54,374 nucleotides of DNA from Latilactobacillus graminis DSM 20719 (lineage in GTDB: Bacteria > Bacillota > Bacilli > Lactobacillales > Lactobacillaceae). How positions within the stretch are numbered: the stretch's first letter is position 1; the number at the start of each line of letters is the position of its first letter. The notes below the pieces were generated by a model. That model was not told the origin of the DNA, made no database searches, and was given only the letters and a program-made list of their open reading frames with translations. Where the stretch lies: positions 1-54,374 of the forward strand of contig NZ_AYZB01000037.1 of NCBI RefSeq assembly GCF_001436415.1. The letters run 5' to 3'. Below, piece by piece: positions 1 to 7,397 of the stretch. The translations under genes and the position numbers were made by a program.

Positions 1-109
1 AATTATCAAATGAAATTATATTATTTCATCTGACAACCATAAAGGGATTATTACATTGGTATTTAAGTCAATCGTGGGGGTTATTTAAGTAATTATTTTC
101 ATCCAGTAA
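1..109. other. Left edge of the window, non-coding
   Basis: AT-rich with ATGAAAT and ATTTCAT inverted around 6 bases (10-29), possibly the rqcH transcript end or part of a mobile-element end shared with 54347-54361. Nothing else identifiable. Confidence 0.3.
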
Positions 110-1825
110 TTAAGCGAGCGTTGGTTTTTTTCGTAATCTTTGAACGAGTTGTTCGTCTGGTGTTGTATACAGGGTTTGCTGGCCTTCGTAGACGACAAAC
201 CCCGGTTTAGCACCATTTGGCTTTTTAATCTTTTTGACCTGAATGTAGTCAACTGGTACGGCAGCTGACAACCGCGCTTTAGAGAAATACGCCGCCAAGT
301 TGCCCGCTTCTTGAATCGTTTCTGCAGATGGATCGGCACTGTCAATAATGACATGTGATCCTGGAATATGCTTGACATGTAACCAAATATCAGTTTTATG
401 CGCTTTTTTCAAAGTTAACTGGTCATTTTGATAATTATTTTTACCAACAAAGATTCGTGTCCCATCGGTTGCATAAAAAACTTCAGGCTCACTAACCTTA
501 TAGCGCTTTTGCTTTTTAGCACCGTTTTTTTTAACTTTTAAATAACCTTCAGCCTGTAATTCAGCCTTGATATCTTCCAAGTCTTTAGGCGCCGCAATTT
601 CAATTTGGGCCATAATTGTCTTAAAATAGGTGAGTTCCGCTTCTGTTTTCGCAAGTTGATCATTCACATAGGCAATCGAATTACGTAATTTTTGATATTT
701 TGCGAAATATTTCTGCGCATTTTTTGAAGGACTAATCTGGTTTGACAAAGTAATTTTAAGGGGTTGATTATCGGCATAGAAATTAGGTAAGGTGACCTCA
801 GTCATCCCACGTTCCACTTCGCGAAGATACGTCGTCAAAATTTCTCCCCGAATACGATAATCATCAGCACTATCGGCCGCTTTTAACGTCTTCTGAAGTT
901 TCTTTAATTTCTTTTCATCTTTTTGAATCTCGTTACGAATAAAATGGATTAGTGCACCACCTTGTTGCCGCACACGGTCGCGCTGTGCCTTATGCAAATA
1001 GTACTGGTCTAACAGTTCACTTAATGTATCAAAATGGCTCAGTGTACCTGCTAGGCTCTGATAAACAAAGGCTGTGAACCATGATTTCTTGTCACTAATC
1101 GTCAGTGTCGGATTAACCTGATCAAATTGCTCAAAAAAATGGGTCACAATCGTTAAATAGTGATCATGATCGATTAACCGTGTTTGCAGTTCAATCGCAC
1201 TTTCACGACTCATTCCCTGAAATTGTTGTTGCAACCATTTCACTTGCATCTCAGCAGATTCACTATAATAACTCAACCAATCAAGCGTCTTTAAATCACT
1301 CGTAAAGCCATCAATACCGGATGCTGCTGGTGGATTAACATAATCTGCGCCAGGCATCAAGAAACGATATCGATTTTGCGCGACACCGACATGGCGAATT
1401 AAATCTAAAATTTTATTAGTCTCTTGGTTAACTAAAATAACATTACTATGCCGTCCCATCAATTCAACGATTAAGCATAATTGTTGTAAATCACCTAGTT
1501 CATTACGTGATTTAAATGTAAATTTTAAAATACGATCACTTTCAACTTGTTCAATTTTTTCTAAAATTGCGCCATCTAAATATTTACGCAAAGACATGGC
1601 AAAGTTTGGTGGCGTCGCAGGGTTAGCGTATGGTACGTGGGTCACTTGAACCCGTGCATACGACGGGTGCGCTGATAGAAGCAGGGGGTAGGTTTTACGA
1701 TTAGCCCGAATTGTCAAAATAACTTCATTGGGGTAGGGTTGTTGGATTTTTGTAATTTTACCGTCTGCTAATGTCGTATTTAGTTCGCTTACAACAGCAT
1801 GGGTCATTAAACCATCAAAAGTCAT
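110..1825 (-). CDS. rqcH: RqcH / NFACT-family ribosome quality control protein (fibronectin-binding protein A-like)
   Basis: 571 aa, the usual length for the family. RqcH binds stalled 50S subunits carrying peptidyl-tRNA and recruits tRNA-Ala to add C-terminal alanine tails that mark the nascent chain for degradation. Seen here: an N-terminal NFACT-N domain with the D97-R98 pair (ESDRIL) that is essential in characterised RqcH, followed by the conserved MGRHSNVILV segment; a long charged coiled-coil middle (about residues 285-430); and a C-terminal NFACT-R domain with DIWLHVKHIPGSHVII. Older annotation calls this a fibronectin-binding protein, but no secretion signal is present and a cytosolic role is more likely. 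It is a single gene with its own promoter (1863-1891). Identification is firm. Confidence 0.93.
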   Translation of the reverse strand: MTFDGLMTHAVVSELNTTLADGKITKIQQPYPNEVILTIRANRKTYPLLLSAHPSYARVQVTHVPYANPATPPNFAMSLRKYLDGAILEKIEQVESDRILKFTFKSRNELGDLQQLCLIVELMGRHSNVILVNQETNKILDLIRHVGVAQNRYRFLMPGADYVNPPAASGIDGFTSDLKTLDWLSYYSESAEMQVKWLQQQFQGMSRESAIELQTRLIDHDHYLTIVTHFFEQFDQVNPTLTISDKKSWFTAFVYQSLAGTLSHFDTLSELLDQYYLHKAQRDRVRQQGGALIHFIRNEIQKDEKKLKKLQKTLKAADSADDYRIRGEILTTYLREVERGMTEVTLPNFYADNQPLKITLSNQISPSKNAQKYFAKYQKLRNSIAYVNDQLAKTEAELTYFKTIMAQIEIAAPKDLEDIKAELQAEGYLKVKKNGAKKQKRYKVSEPEVFYATDGTRIFVGKNNYQNDQLTLKKAHKTDIWLHVKHIPGSHVIIDSADPSAETIQEAGNLAAYFSKARLSAAVPVDYIQVKKIKKPNGAKPGFVVYEGQQTLYTTPDEQLVQRLRKKPTLA

Positions 1826-1862
1826 TATTATTCACACTCTCTATAATTGAATTATCTTTCTC

Positions 1863-1891
1863 ATTGTAACTGTTTTAGATATGAAGCTCAA
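1863..1891 (-). promoter_or_regulatory. Probable sigma-A promoter of rqcH
   Basis: Read on the minus strand, TTGAGC and TACAAT are separated by exactly 17 bases, about 40 bases before the rqcH start codon. Called by consensus match only. Confidence 0.5.
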
Positions 1892-1966
1892 AACATTTAA
1901 CAGTTTACTCGCGTTACTCGCGCCAATTTGATGATTGTATTATACAATTAAACAGGGGGCTTTCGC

Positions 1967-2375
1967 ATGTGGTCAACTCTAGCAACGTTTAATCAACTGA
2001 ATTTAATGTTTTAGGAACAAAAGAAAAGTTGGGCCCACCAACTGAATTTAAAAGTAGCTCAGATCAATATTTTATTGGTTAGCGAGCCCCAACAACAAAG
2101 AATTTCACACGCAAAACTAATTACACTCACTAAACTAGATGCCTCAACTTTAAGCCGTCAGTTGAACACAATGGCCCAAGAAGGGCTACTAAAAAATGAA
2201 AGGGGCTGAGCAGCATCTTTATGTATTAAACGCGGCTGGCCAAACCGTTTTAAACACCTTACAATAATTACAAATCAATCTGGAAAATCGAATCCAGCAA
2301 AACTGGAGCGCTGAAGAACAGCAATTTTTAAAAATCTTATTAAATTACTACTACCAAAGCTTTCACCGATTATAA
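1967..2375 (+). pseudogene. Decayed MarR-family transcriptional regulator
   Basis: A reading frame starts at ATG 1967 behind an AGGGGG ribosome binding site and reads MWSTLATFNQLNLMF, then meets TAG at 2012-2014. The same frame continues with a winged-helix-like stretch (ITLTKLDASTLSRQLNTMA, then EGLLKNE) typical of MarR recognition helices. Near 2200 the frame is lost; the next frame continues with KGAEQHLYVLNAAGQTVLN, a stop at about 2266, and then a C-terminal helix ending in HRL and TAA at 2373-2375. One frameshift and two in-frame stops mean no full product can be made. The length, about 135 codons, fits a complete MarR protein, so this is recent decay rather than a fragment. It fills most of the gap between rqcH and degV. 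Confidence 0.75.
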
Positions 2376-2479
2376 AAATAAGATGCCCTATACATTTTTA
2401 GGAAAAACGATATTTTTAGGGAATAAACTGATTATTTATGATATAGTTATTACCGAATAATAAAAAAGTAGGTGTCACC

Positions 2480-3349
2480 ATGAAAATTGCTGTAGTCACT
2501 GATAGTACCGCATATCTCACGGAACAGCAAGTGAAAGACCATCATCTCTTTGTTGTCCCAATCCCGGTTATCCTTGATGGCCAGGTCTACGATGAGGGTG
2601 TTGATATAACCACTGAAGAGTTTTATCAAAAGTTAAAAACATCTGAAACATTTCCTAGCACTTCACAACCACCACTTGGTGAAATGCTAAAACTATACGA
2701 AAACCTTGGCAATGAAGGATACGATGCCGTCATCAGTATCCATCTTGCTAGCACGATTTCAGGGTTTGTTACCACGTTAAAAAATGCAGCTAGCACAATT
2801 GACAATATTCAAGTGGTGCCATACGACTCAGGAATTACCGTAATGTTAATGGGTTATCTCGCTATGGAGGCAGCTAAAATGGCTAAAAATCCGGAGATGA
2901 CTGTGGCGCAAATTATTGCCCGGCTTGATAATTTACGGAATACCATTGATGAATGTTTTATCGTAAATGATTTACAGAACTTAGTGCGCGGCGGTCGGCT
3001 ATCAAATGCGTCTGCTTTTATCGGTAGTATGCTTAAAATTAAACCGTTACTGACTTTCGATGCTGAGACTAATAAAATTACAGCTTTCGAGAAAGTTCGT
3101 TCATTGAAAAAAGCTTATGCGCGTGCTGAACAAATTTTCGCAGAAGCAGCCCAGCAAGTTGATTACCCATTGCGCGCGTTGATTATTCACGCTAACGATG
3201 AACCTGCTGCAGTTGCTTGGCGGGACAAACTCCAAGCTAATTATCCAGACTTACCAATTGATATTAGCTACTTTGGTCCAGTAATTGGGACCCATCTTGG
3301 TGAAAAAGCAATTGCGCTTGCTTGGATTAAAGATTTTGATAAAGTATAA
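2480..3349 (+). CDS. DegV family fatty-acid-binding protein
   Basis: 289 aa, full length for DegV. The family binds a fatty acid between two alpha/beta domains; the FakB members present it to the kinase FakA to make acyl-phosphate. Seen: the N-terminal VVTDSTAYL motif, the FPSTSQPPLGEML segment that lines the carboxylate pocket, SIHLASTISGFVTT, and the NLVRGGRLS signature. The start is supported by a ribosome binding site (AGGTG) 6 bases before ATG. It stands alone and ends in a bidirectional terminator at 3353-3385. Two further paralogues lie at 4726 and 38635. Whether it works as FakB with a distant FakA cannot be told from this window. Confidence 0.9.
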   Translation: MKIAVVTDSTAYLTEQQVKDHHLFVVPIPVILDGQVYDEGVDITTEEFYQKLKTSETFPSTSQPPLGEMLKLYENLGNEGYDAVISIHLASTISGFVTTLKNAASTIDNIQVVPYDSGITVMLMGYLAMEAAKMAKNPEMTVAQIIARLDNLRNTIDECFIVNDLQNLVRGGRLSNASAFIGSMLKIKPLLTFDAETNKITAFEKVRSLKKAYARAEQIFAEAAQQVDYPLRALIIHANDEPAAVAWRDKLQANYPDLPIDISYFGPVIGTHLGEKAIALAWIKDFDKV

Positions 3350-3352
3350 TTA

Positions 3353-3385
3353 AAAACCTGTCGAATTTCTCGACAGGTTTTTTTG
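3353..3385. terminator. Bidirectional terminator between convergent degV and DUF1836 genes
   Basis: The arms AAAACCTGTCGA and TCGACAGGTTTT pair with a short loop, with A and T tracts on either side so that it can serve both strands. Confidence 0.85.
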
Positions 3386-3390
3386 AATTA

Positions 3391-3924
3391 TCAGATGGAA
3401 TCCGAGTCTTCTAAAGTGACTAATTTAGTCCCAATTAGTTTATAAATCACAGATTTAACGGCGACTTTTTGTACAATATGCAGCGGTTCTTCTTTTAAAT
3501 TAAATTCATTAACCGTCAGTTGAGCATTAATATTAGCAATTTCGGTATTAAATAACGCGACAAACTGATCATAAGCACGGCTGGCTACCTCATTGGCTAA
3601 TGCCTGTGAAATGCCTTGTTTAATAACTTCCAACGGGAATACAAGTTTCATAATACTAACAACAATCAATTCAGCCAAATGATCACGCCGGTAACGTTTC
3701 TTATCCGGTCGTTCAATGATCGCCATTTTGACATAGCTATTAATCATTGTTTTGGTAATTTTAACATCTAACAGGGGATTCAACCATTGATTTATCTCAC
3801 TGATAACCTGATCCATGTAGAGTTCTAAATCTGGAAATTCTGACCATAATGGTAGCCGTAGCTGCTGAAACTCAGCTAACCATTCCTCAAATTCTCGTGA
3901 TTGCATTCTCAATAACGCCACCAA
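3391..3924 (-). CDS. DUF1836 domain protein
   Basis: Up to 177 aa. The segment KITKTMINSYVKMAIIERPDKKRYRRDHLAEL is broken up here as TKTMINSYVKM, then PDKKRYRRDHLAEL. This pattern of a helix-turn-helix-like stretch followed by a basic KRYRR patch is characteristic of DUF1836, a MerR-like putative DNA-binding family found in Firmicutes. The function is unknown. The longest frame starts with TTG at 3924; the ATG at 3906 (MQSREFEEWL) is an alternative with GGTGG about 11 bases ahead, so the exact start is unsettled. It is divergent from the hemolysin III gene and shares a 132-base intergenic region containing a perfect palindrome (3976-3992). Confidence 0.75.
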   Translation of the reverse strand: MVALLRMQSREFEEWLAEFQQLRLPLWSEFPDLELYMDQVISEINQWLNPLLDVKITKTMINSYVKMAIIERPDKKRYRRDHLAELIVVSIMKLVFPLEVIKQGISQALANEVASRAYDQFVALFNTEIANINAQLTVNEFNLKEEPLHIVQKVAVKSVIYKLIGTKLVTLEDSDSI

Positions 3925-3975
3925 TCTGTTGATAATAATCTTATTATGCCATAAGAACGTCTATTTGTCACTTAT

Positions 3976-3992
3976 ATAGAATTCAATTCTAT
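3976..3992. promoter_or_regulatory. Perfect 8-1-8 palindrome, possible operator
   Basis: ATAGAATT, then C, then AATTCTAT, between the divergent DUF1836 and hemolysin III genes. It sits just upstream of the -35 box of the hemolysin III promoter. The geometry, two arms of 7 or 8 bases around one base, resembles Fur/PerR-family operators, but the bases are not diagnostic of one member. Confidence 0.45.
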
Positions 3993-3998
3993 TATTTA

Positions 3999-4028
3999 TT
4001 GACTTACAATCTACATTGACGTTATAAT
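3999..4028 (+). promoter_or_regulatory. Promoter of the hemolysin III gene
   Basis: TTGACT and TATAAT with 18 bases between them, ending 28 bases before the start codon. Confidence 0.6.
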
Positions 4029-4056
4029 ACTCAGCAAATAGAAAAAAGGAGCGAAG

Positions 4057-4704
4057 ATGATGCAATTATCTACAAAACGCCACCAAAGCTTAATTTATGA
4101 AATTTGGAATGCCGTGACCCATGGGATTGGGTTCTTAGGTAGTTTAATACTAGTTATCATGCTGCTCACCAAAAGTAGCCAAAAAGCGTTATCCTCGGTC
4201 GCTGTCATTAGTTTAGCCGTCTATGGAGGGACATTACTACTGTTATATCTTGCTTCAACTTTATTTCATTGTTTAGCCTTTACTCCCGCTAAACGGGTCT
4301 TTCAAATCCTTGATCATAGCAACATTTTCTTACTGATTGCAGGGACCTATACACCATACTGCTTAATTTTCATTGGACACACCGCCGGGATTAGTCTATT
4401 AATTGCAATTTGGATCCTTGCAATTGCCGGAATTGTTACTCATATCCTGAGCCATGGCCGTTACCAAAAACTCGAGACAACGATTTATGTTGTTATGGGT
4501 TGGTTATGCTTATTCACCGGTAAAACACTCTATGTACGTTTAACACCACTTGGATTTTGGCTATTAGTCAGCGGGGGCGTCGTTTTTACTATCGGTGCAT
4601 TAATTTACAGTTTTCCTAAGATTCCCGGTCTACATTTAATCTGGCATTTTTTGGTGATGCTCGGGACCACCTTAATGTTTTTTTCAATTTACCTAAACAT
4701 TTAA
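4057..4704 (+). CDS. trhA: Hemolysin III / PAQR-family membrane protein
   Basis: 215 aa with seven predicted membrane helices. Seen: the family's metal-site motifs, STLFHCL (about residues 67-73), the block LDHSNIFLLIAGTYTPY (about 85-101), and the C-terminal HLIWHFLVML pair of histidines. The PAQR/hemolysin III family are membrane hydrolase-like proteins; bacterial TrhA members affect membrane fluidity and lipid homeostasis, and the haemolysin name is historical. The start follows a GGAGCG ribosome binding site. It is followed after 21 bases by a DegV gene, so the two probably share a transcript. A lipid-related role for both is an inference from the pairing. Confidence 0.88.
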   Translation: MMQLSTKRHQSLIYEIWNAVTHGIGFLGSLILVIMLLTKSSQKALSSVAVISLAVYGGTLLLLYLASTLFHCLAFTPAKRVFQILDHSNIFLLIAGTYTPYCLIFIGHTAGISLLIAIWILAIAGIVTHILSHGRYQKLETTIYVVMGWLCLFTGKTLYVRLTPLGFWLLVSGGVVFTIGALIYSFPKIPGLHLIWHFLVMLGTTLMFFSIYLNI

Positions 4705-4725
4705 CTTAAAGGAGCGTTCAAGTTT

Positions 4726-5568
4726 ATGGCGATTAAAATTATAACCGACTCATCTATTTCATTGACACCAACCGAAATAGCACAATACAAAATTCACATA
4801 GCACCTTTAATGATTCAACACGGTAGTCAATCCTTCATCGATGGCCAAACCATCACTCGATCAGAATTTTTAGAGCGTTTAGTAAGTGCCCGTGACGAAT
4901 TTCCAACAACTAGCCAACCGACTGTTGGTAGTTTAGTCACACTTTATGACGAACTTGGTGCTGACGGCAGTACACTCCTGTCAATTCACTGTACAGGATT
5001 ATTAAGTGGTACAGTGGAGGGAGCTCATATAGCAGCACAGCAATCAACCAGTGATGTCCATGTCCTTGATAGTAAGGCGATTGATCGTAGTTTAGCCTAT
5101 CAAGTTACCGCAGCCGCAGCAGATGCCGCAGCTGGTCAACCACTAGACGTCATTTTAGCGCATTTGGCAGATATTCGACAACATTCGGAAACCTATATTT
5201 TTCTGGATTCGCTAGATGCACTACAACGAGGTGGCCGTATTAGCCGTCTTACTGGCTTATTAACGAAATTGATTAAACTAAAGGTTGTCGCTCGTCTCAC
5301 CGATACACAATTAGAAATTATCGCTAAAGGTCGTGGCAACAAAACATTTGTTAAGGAAATCGAACAAATTAAAACCAATATTACTGACCAAAACATCATT
5401 GAGATTGATATTTCACATGTTGGCTTAGCACCAGATTCAATTAATAAAATTCAAAAGAGCTTTCAACAAGACCATCCGCGTGTCCCATCCAACATTGCTT
5501 TGCCTAGTCCAGTCATTATGAGTCATGTTGGTTTAAATGCGTTTGGTATTTTTTATCATACTAAATAA
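4726..5568 (+). CDS. DegV family fatty-acid-binding protein
   Basis: 280 aa. Seen: IITDSSISLTP at the N-terminus, the FPTTSQPTVGSLV lipid-pocket segment, SIHCTGLLSGTVEGA, DSLDALQRGGRISRL, and SHVGLNAFGIFYHT at the C-terminus. Clear DegV fold member, closer in style to the copy at 38635 than to the one at 2480: both carry a KGRG-type motif (AKGRGNKTF here, RKGRGMKTI there). It is preceded by AGGAGCG and lies 21 bases after the hemolysin III gene. A terminator follows at 5575-5607. Confidence 0.9.
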   Translation: MAIKIITDSSISLTPTEIAQYKIHIAPLMIQHGSQSFIDGQTITRSEFLERLVSARDEFPTTSQPTVGSLVTLYDELGADGSTLLSIHCTGLLSGTVEGAHIAAQQSTSDVHVLDSKAIDRSLAYQVTAAAADAAAGQPLDVILAHLADIRQHSETYIFLDSLDALQRGGRISRLTGLLTKLIKLKVVARLTDTQLEIIAKGRGNKTFVKEIEQIKTNITDQNIIEIDISHVGLAPDSINKIQKSFQQDHPRVPSNIALPSPVIMSHVGLNAFGIFYHTK

Positions 5569-5574
5569 CTAACT

Positions 5575-5607
5575 AAAAAACCGGTCGAATATCTTGATCG
5601 GTTTTTA
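5575..5607 (+). terminator. Terminator after hemolysin III-degV
   Basis: AAAAACCGGTC and GATCGGTTTTT pair with one G-T pair and a short loop, followed by T residues. Confidence 0.75.
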
Positions 5608-5656
5608 ATGGTCAATGGGTCCCATAATAGAGTAGAGCTATTTTTAAATAGATTCT

Positions 5657-5684
5657 AGTTTACATAATATATATTATACGAAGA
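5657..5684 (-). other. dif: dif site, XerC/XerD-type chromosome dimer resolution site
   Basis: On the plus strand: arm AGTTTACATAA, centre TATATA, arm TTATACGAAGA. The reverse complement starts TCTTCGTATAA and ends TTATGTAAACT. As I recall the Bacillus subtilis dif (arms ACTTCCTAGAA and TTATGTAAACT around TATATA), the XerD-type arm and centre are identical and the XerC-type arm differs at four positions. The 11-6-11 geometry is exact. Gene orientation also changes near here (mostly plus to the left, mostly minus to the right), as expected at a terminus. The opposing recombinase genes are not beside it apart from xerS; a xerC lies at 27591. Confidence 0.88.
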
Positions 5685-5690
5685 TATGCC

Positions 5691-5718
5691 ATTTCGTATA
5701 ATTTCGATAATCTAAGCC
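5691..5718 (+). other. Degenerate dif-like site in opposite orientation
   Basis: Arm ATTTCGTATAA, centre TTTCGA, arm TAATCTAAGCC. The first arm matches the XerC-type arm of the neighbouring dif at 9 of 11 positions; the second matches the XerD-type arm at 7 of 11. It starts 6 bases after dif and points the other way, so ATTATACGAA and TTCGTATAAT form an inverted repeat across the gap. It could be a relic, an accessory binding site or chance in AT-rich DNA. Confidence 0.35.
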
Positions 5719-6049
5719 AAGCTGTCTTTTTAAGCACTTTTAACTTGGTCGCTTTAATGACGGTTACTTTAACTAACCAGTTACAATACTATATAACTGT
5801 ACAATTTGCTAAGCAACGCTTCATTTCGGTCCACATTAACTAAATCCAAGTCAGACAATAATAAACTTGTAATACTTTTAAAGCCTGATTTTAAACGATT
5901 AAACTTAATGGATTTCCGATAAAACCAGGTTGAATACACATCACAACAGAATTAAACAGTCCATAAACACTGATACATCAATGGATATACAAACATTTAT
6001 CCAATAATCAACCCTGTATTAGAAGCTAAATTGGCGCGGTTCACCGTGA

Positions 6050-6085
6050 TAAGTGTTGTTAAAACCATAATTTTAACAACACTTA
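6050..6085. other. Perfect 15-6-15 inverted repeat before xerS, candidate XerS recombination site
   Basis: Arms TAAGTGTTGTTAAAA and TTTTAACAACACTTA surround CCATAA. Two inverted arms around a 6-base centre is the layout of tyrosine recombinase core sites. The central AAAACCATAATTTT resembles the core of streptococcal/lactococcal dif(SL), which I recall as AAAACTATAATTTT and which lies next to xerS in those bacteria. The alternative is an operator or attenuator of xerS, whose start codon is 63 bases further on. Confidence 0.5.
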
Positions 6086-6148
6086 TGGTATTTATTGTTT
6101 ATCTTTGTTAAACTATTCAGAAAAGATTAATTAAAGGAGCCTTCATAA

Positions 6149-7210
6149 ATGGATCAGCAACGATATTTAGAATTATGTGAAAAAAAACTTGTTAACTTAC
6201 CCGGCTACATTCGCAAATTCTATATTAACCGCCAGGCAAACGCTTACTCTTCTGCAACACTCTATCAGTATTTACAAGAATATGATCGCTTTTTTACCTG
6301 GTTAGTTGATCAGCAAATTGTGCACGTCCCTACTATCGACCAAGTCCCTTTAGTCGCCCTTGAACAGATGAAACTCGAAGATATCGAACTTTACAAAATC
6401 TTTTTAATGAATAAACGTAAACAAAATAACCATAAACTCTCTTTTCAGGCCGTTAATCGCTCGATTAACGCATTAAATGCACTGTGGTACTTCTTAACGA
6501 TTGAAGCTGAGCAGGCTAATGGTGAGCCCTTCTTTTATCGAAATGTGATGAAAAAAGTGAAGCTCTTAAAAGCCTCGGAAACGATGGCCACCCGCTCACG
6601 CCGGATCAGTCACCAATTGCTAACTGGAACAAAGAAACATGACTTCATCACCTTCATGCAAAATGACTACCCTAACTTACTTTCTAAGCGCCAATTATCA
6701 TCGTATAAACAAAATCGCGAACGTGACATCGCAATTTGTGTTTTAGCACTAACAACTGGCGTTCGTTTGTCCGAACTCACGCAAGCAAATATCACCGATT
6801 TAAATCTCGATCAGCTTACAATTTCCGTTATTCGTAAAGGCGGTCAACAGGATACCGTCCCTATTGCCCCTTGGGGACGACCTTTTTTAACTGATTACTG
6901 TCAAATTCGAAAAAATCGTTATTTAAAATCAGACGATGAACAAGCACTCTTTGTCAGCCGTTACCGCGGAATTGCTAAACGCATGAGCAACTACGCGATT
7001 GAAAAATTAGTCGCTAAGTATTCTGAAGCTTTTGGCATACGATTGACACCTCATAAATTTCGGCATACATTAGCTACCGATTTAATGGCAGCCACCCATA
7101 GTGAAACAATTGTCGCCACCCAACTAGGACAAACAACGACACAGGCGACCCATCTATATACCCATGTAATAGCCGACGAACAGCGATCTGCGATGGACCA
7201 GCTTGAATAA
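6149..7210 (+). CDS. xerS: XerS-type tyrosine recombinase
   Basis: 353 aa, the length of streptococcal XerS (about 356) and longer than XerC/XerD (about 300). Seen: the N-terminal SAM-like domain with LYQYLQEYDRFFTWL, the XerS-specific GEPFFYRNVMKKV segment (about 125-137), catalytic R206 in TTGVRLSEL, K230 in IRKGG, H302 and R305 in PHKFRHTLAT, and nucleophile Y337 in HLYTHV. Odd point: the position normally His or Trp (LGH in XerS) is Q328 here (LGQTTTQ). The protein should cut and rejoin DNA at a dif-like site; the inverted repeat at 6050-6085 is the obvious candidate. GGAG ribosome binding site before ATG. A separate xerC exists at 27591, so this genome seems to carry both Xer types. Confidence 0.85.
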   Translation: MDQQRYLELCEKKLVNLPGYIRKFYINRQANAYSSATLYQYLQEYDRFFTWLVDQQIVHVPTIDQVPLVALEQMKLEDIELYKIFLMNKRKQNNHKLSFQAVNRSINALNALWYFLTIEAEQANGEPFFYRNVMKKVKLLKASETMATRSRRISHQLLTGTKKHDFITFMQNDYPNLLSKRQLSSYKQNRERDIAICVLALTTGVRLSELTQANITDLNLDQLTISVIRKGGQQDTVPIAPWGRPFLTDYCQIRKNRYLKSDDEQALFVSRYRGIAKRMSNYAIEKLVAKYSEAFGIRLTPHKFRHTLATDLMAATHSETIVATQLGQTTTQATHLYTHVIADEQRSAMDQLE

Positions 7211-7255
7211 TACATATTTTATTAATTCAGCCCGGTTACACACAAATTTGTTTGC

Positions 7256-7283
7256 TTGACTTCTTAAAGATATTGGTTATAAT
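7256..7283 (+). promoter_or_regulatory. Promoter of the TPP riboswitch-thiT unit
   Basis: TTGACT and TATAAT with 16 bases between them, about 30 bases before the riboswitch. Confidence 0.65.
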
Positions 7284-7310
7284 GAAAGCGTTACTAAAAT
7301 TAAATGTTAA

Positions 7311-7397
7311 CCATCGCAAAGGGGAGCCATTGGCTGAGAGTGATTTTAATCAGACCCTTCGAACCTGTTTGTTAAGACAAGCGTAGGAATTGTGATG
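7311..7397 (+). ncRNA. TPP (THI-box) riboswitch
   Basis: Contains the conserved segments in order: GGGGAGCC, GGCTGAGAG, GACCCTTCGAACCTG, then AAGCGTAGGAA. These are the hallmark bases of the thiamine pyrophosphate aptamer. It precedes thiT and is followed directly by an intrinsic terminator (7397-7423), so ligand binding probably stops transcription. Confidence 0.95.

Larger units (their letters stand above)
5608..6148. other. Non-coding terminus region with Xer-type sites
   Basis: 540 bases with no convincing gene. It contains the dif site (5657-5684), an inverted degenerate dif-like site (5691-5718) and a 36-base inverted repeat (6050-6085). The stretch from about 5720 to 6040 is AT-rich with scattered stops in all frames I followed; I see no recognisable protein remnant in it. 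Confidence 0.6.

Noticed and set aside
1905-1922. Direct repeat TTACTCGCG twice before the MarR pseudogene
   Set aside because: Too short to assign a function and not repeated elsewhere that I could see.
5720-6040. Possible decayed gene between dif and xerS
   Set aside because: I translated short stretches in several frames and found no motif or consistent frame; AT richness alone explains the open pieces.
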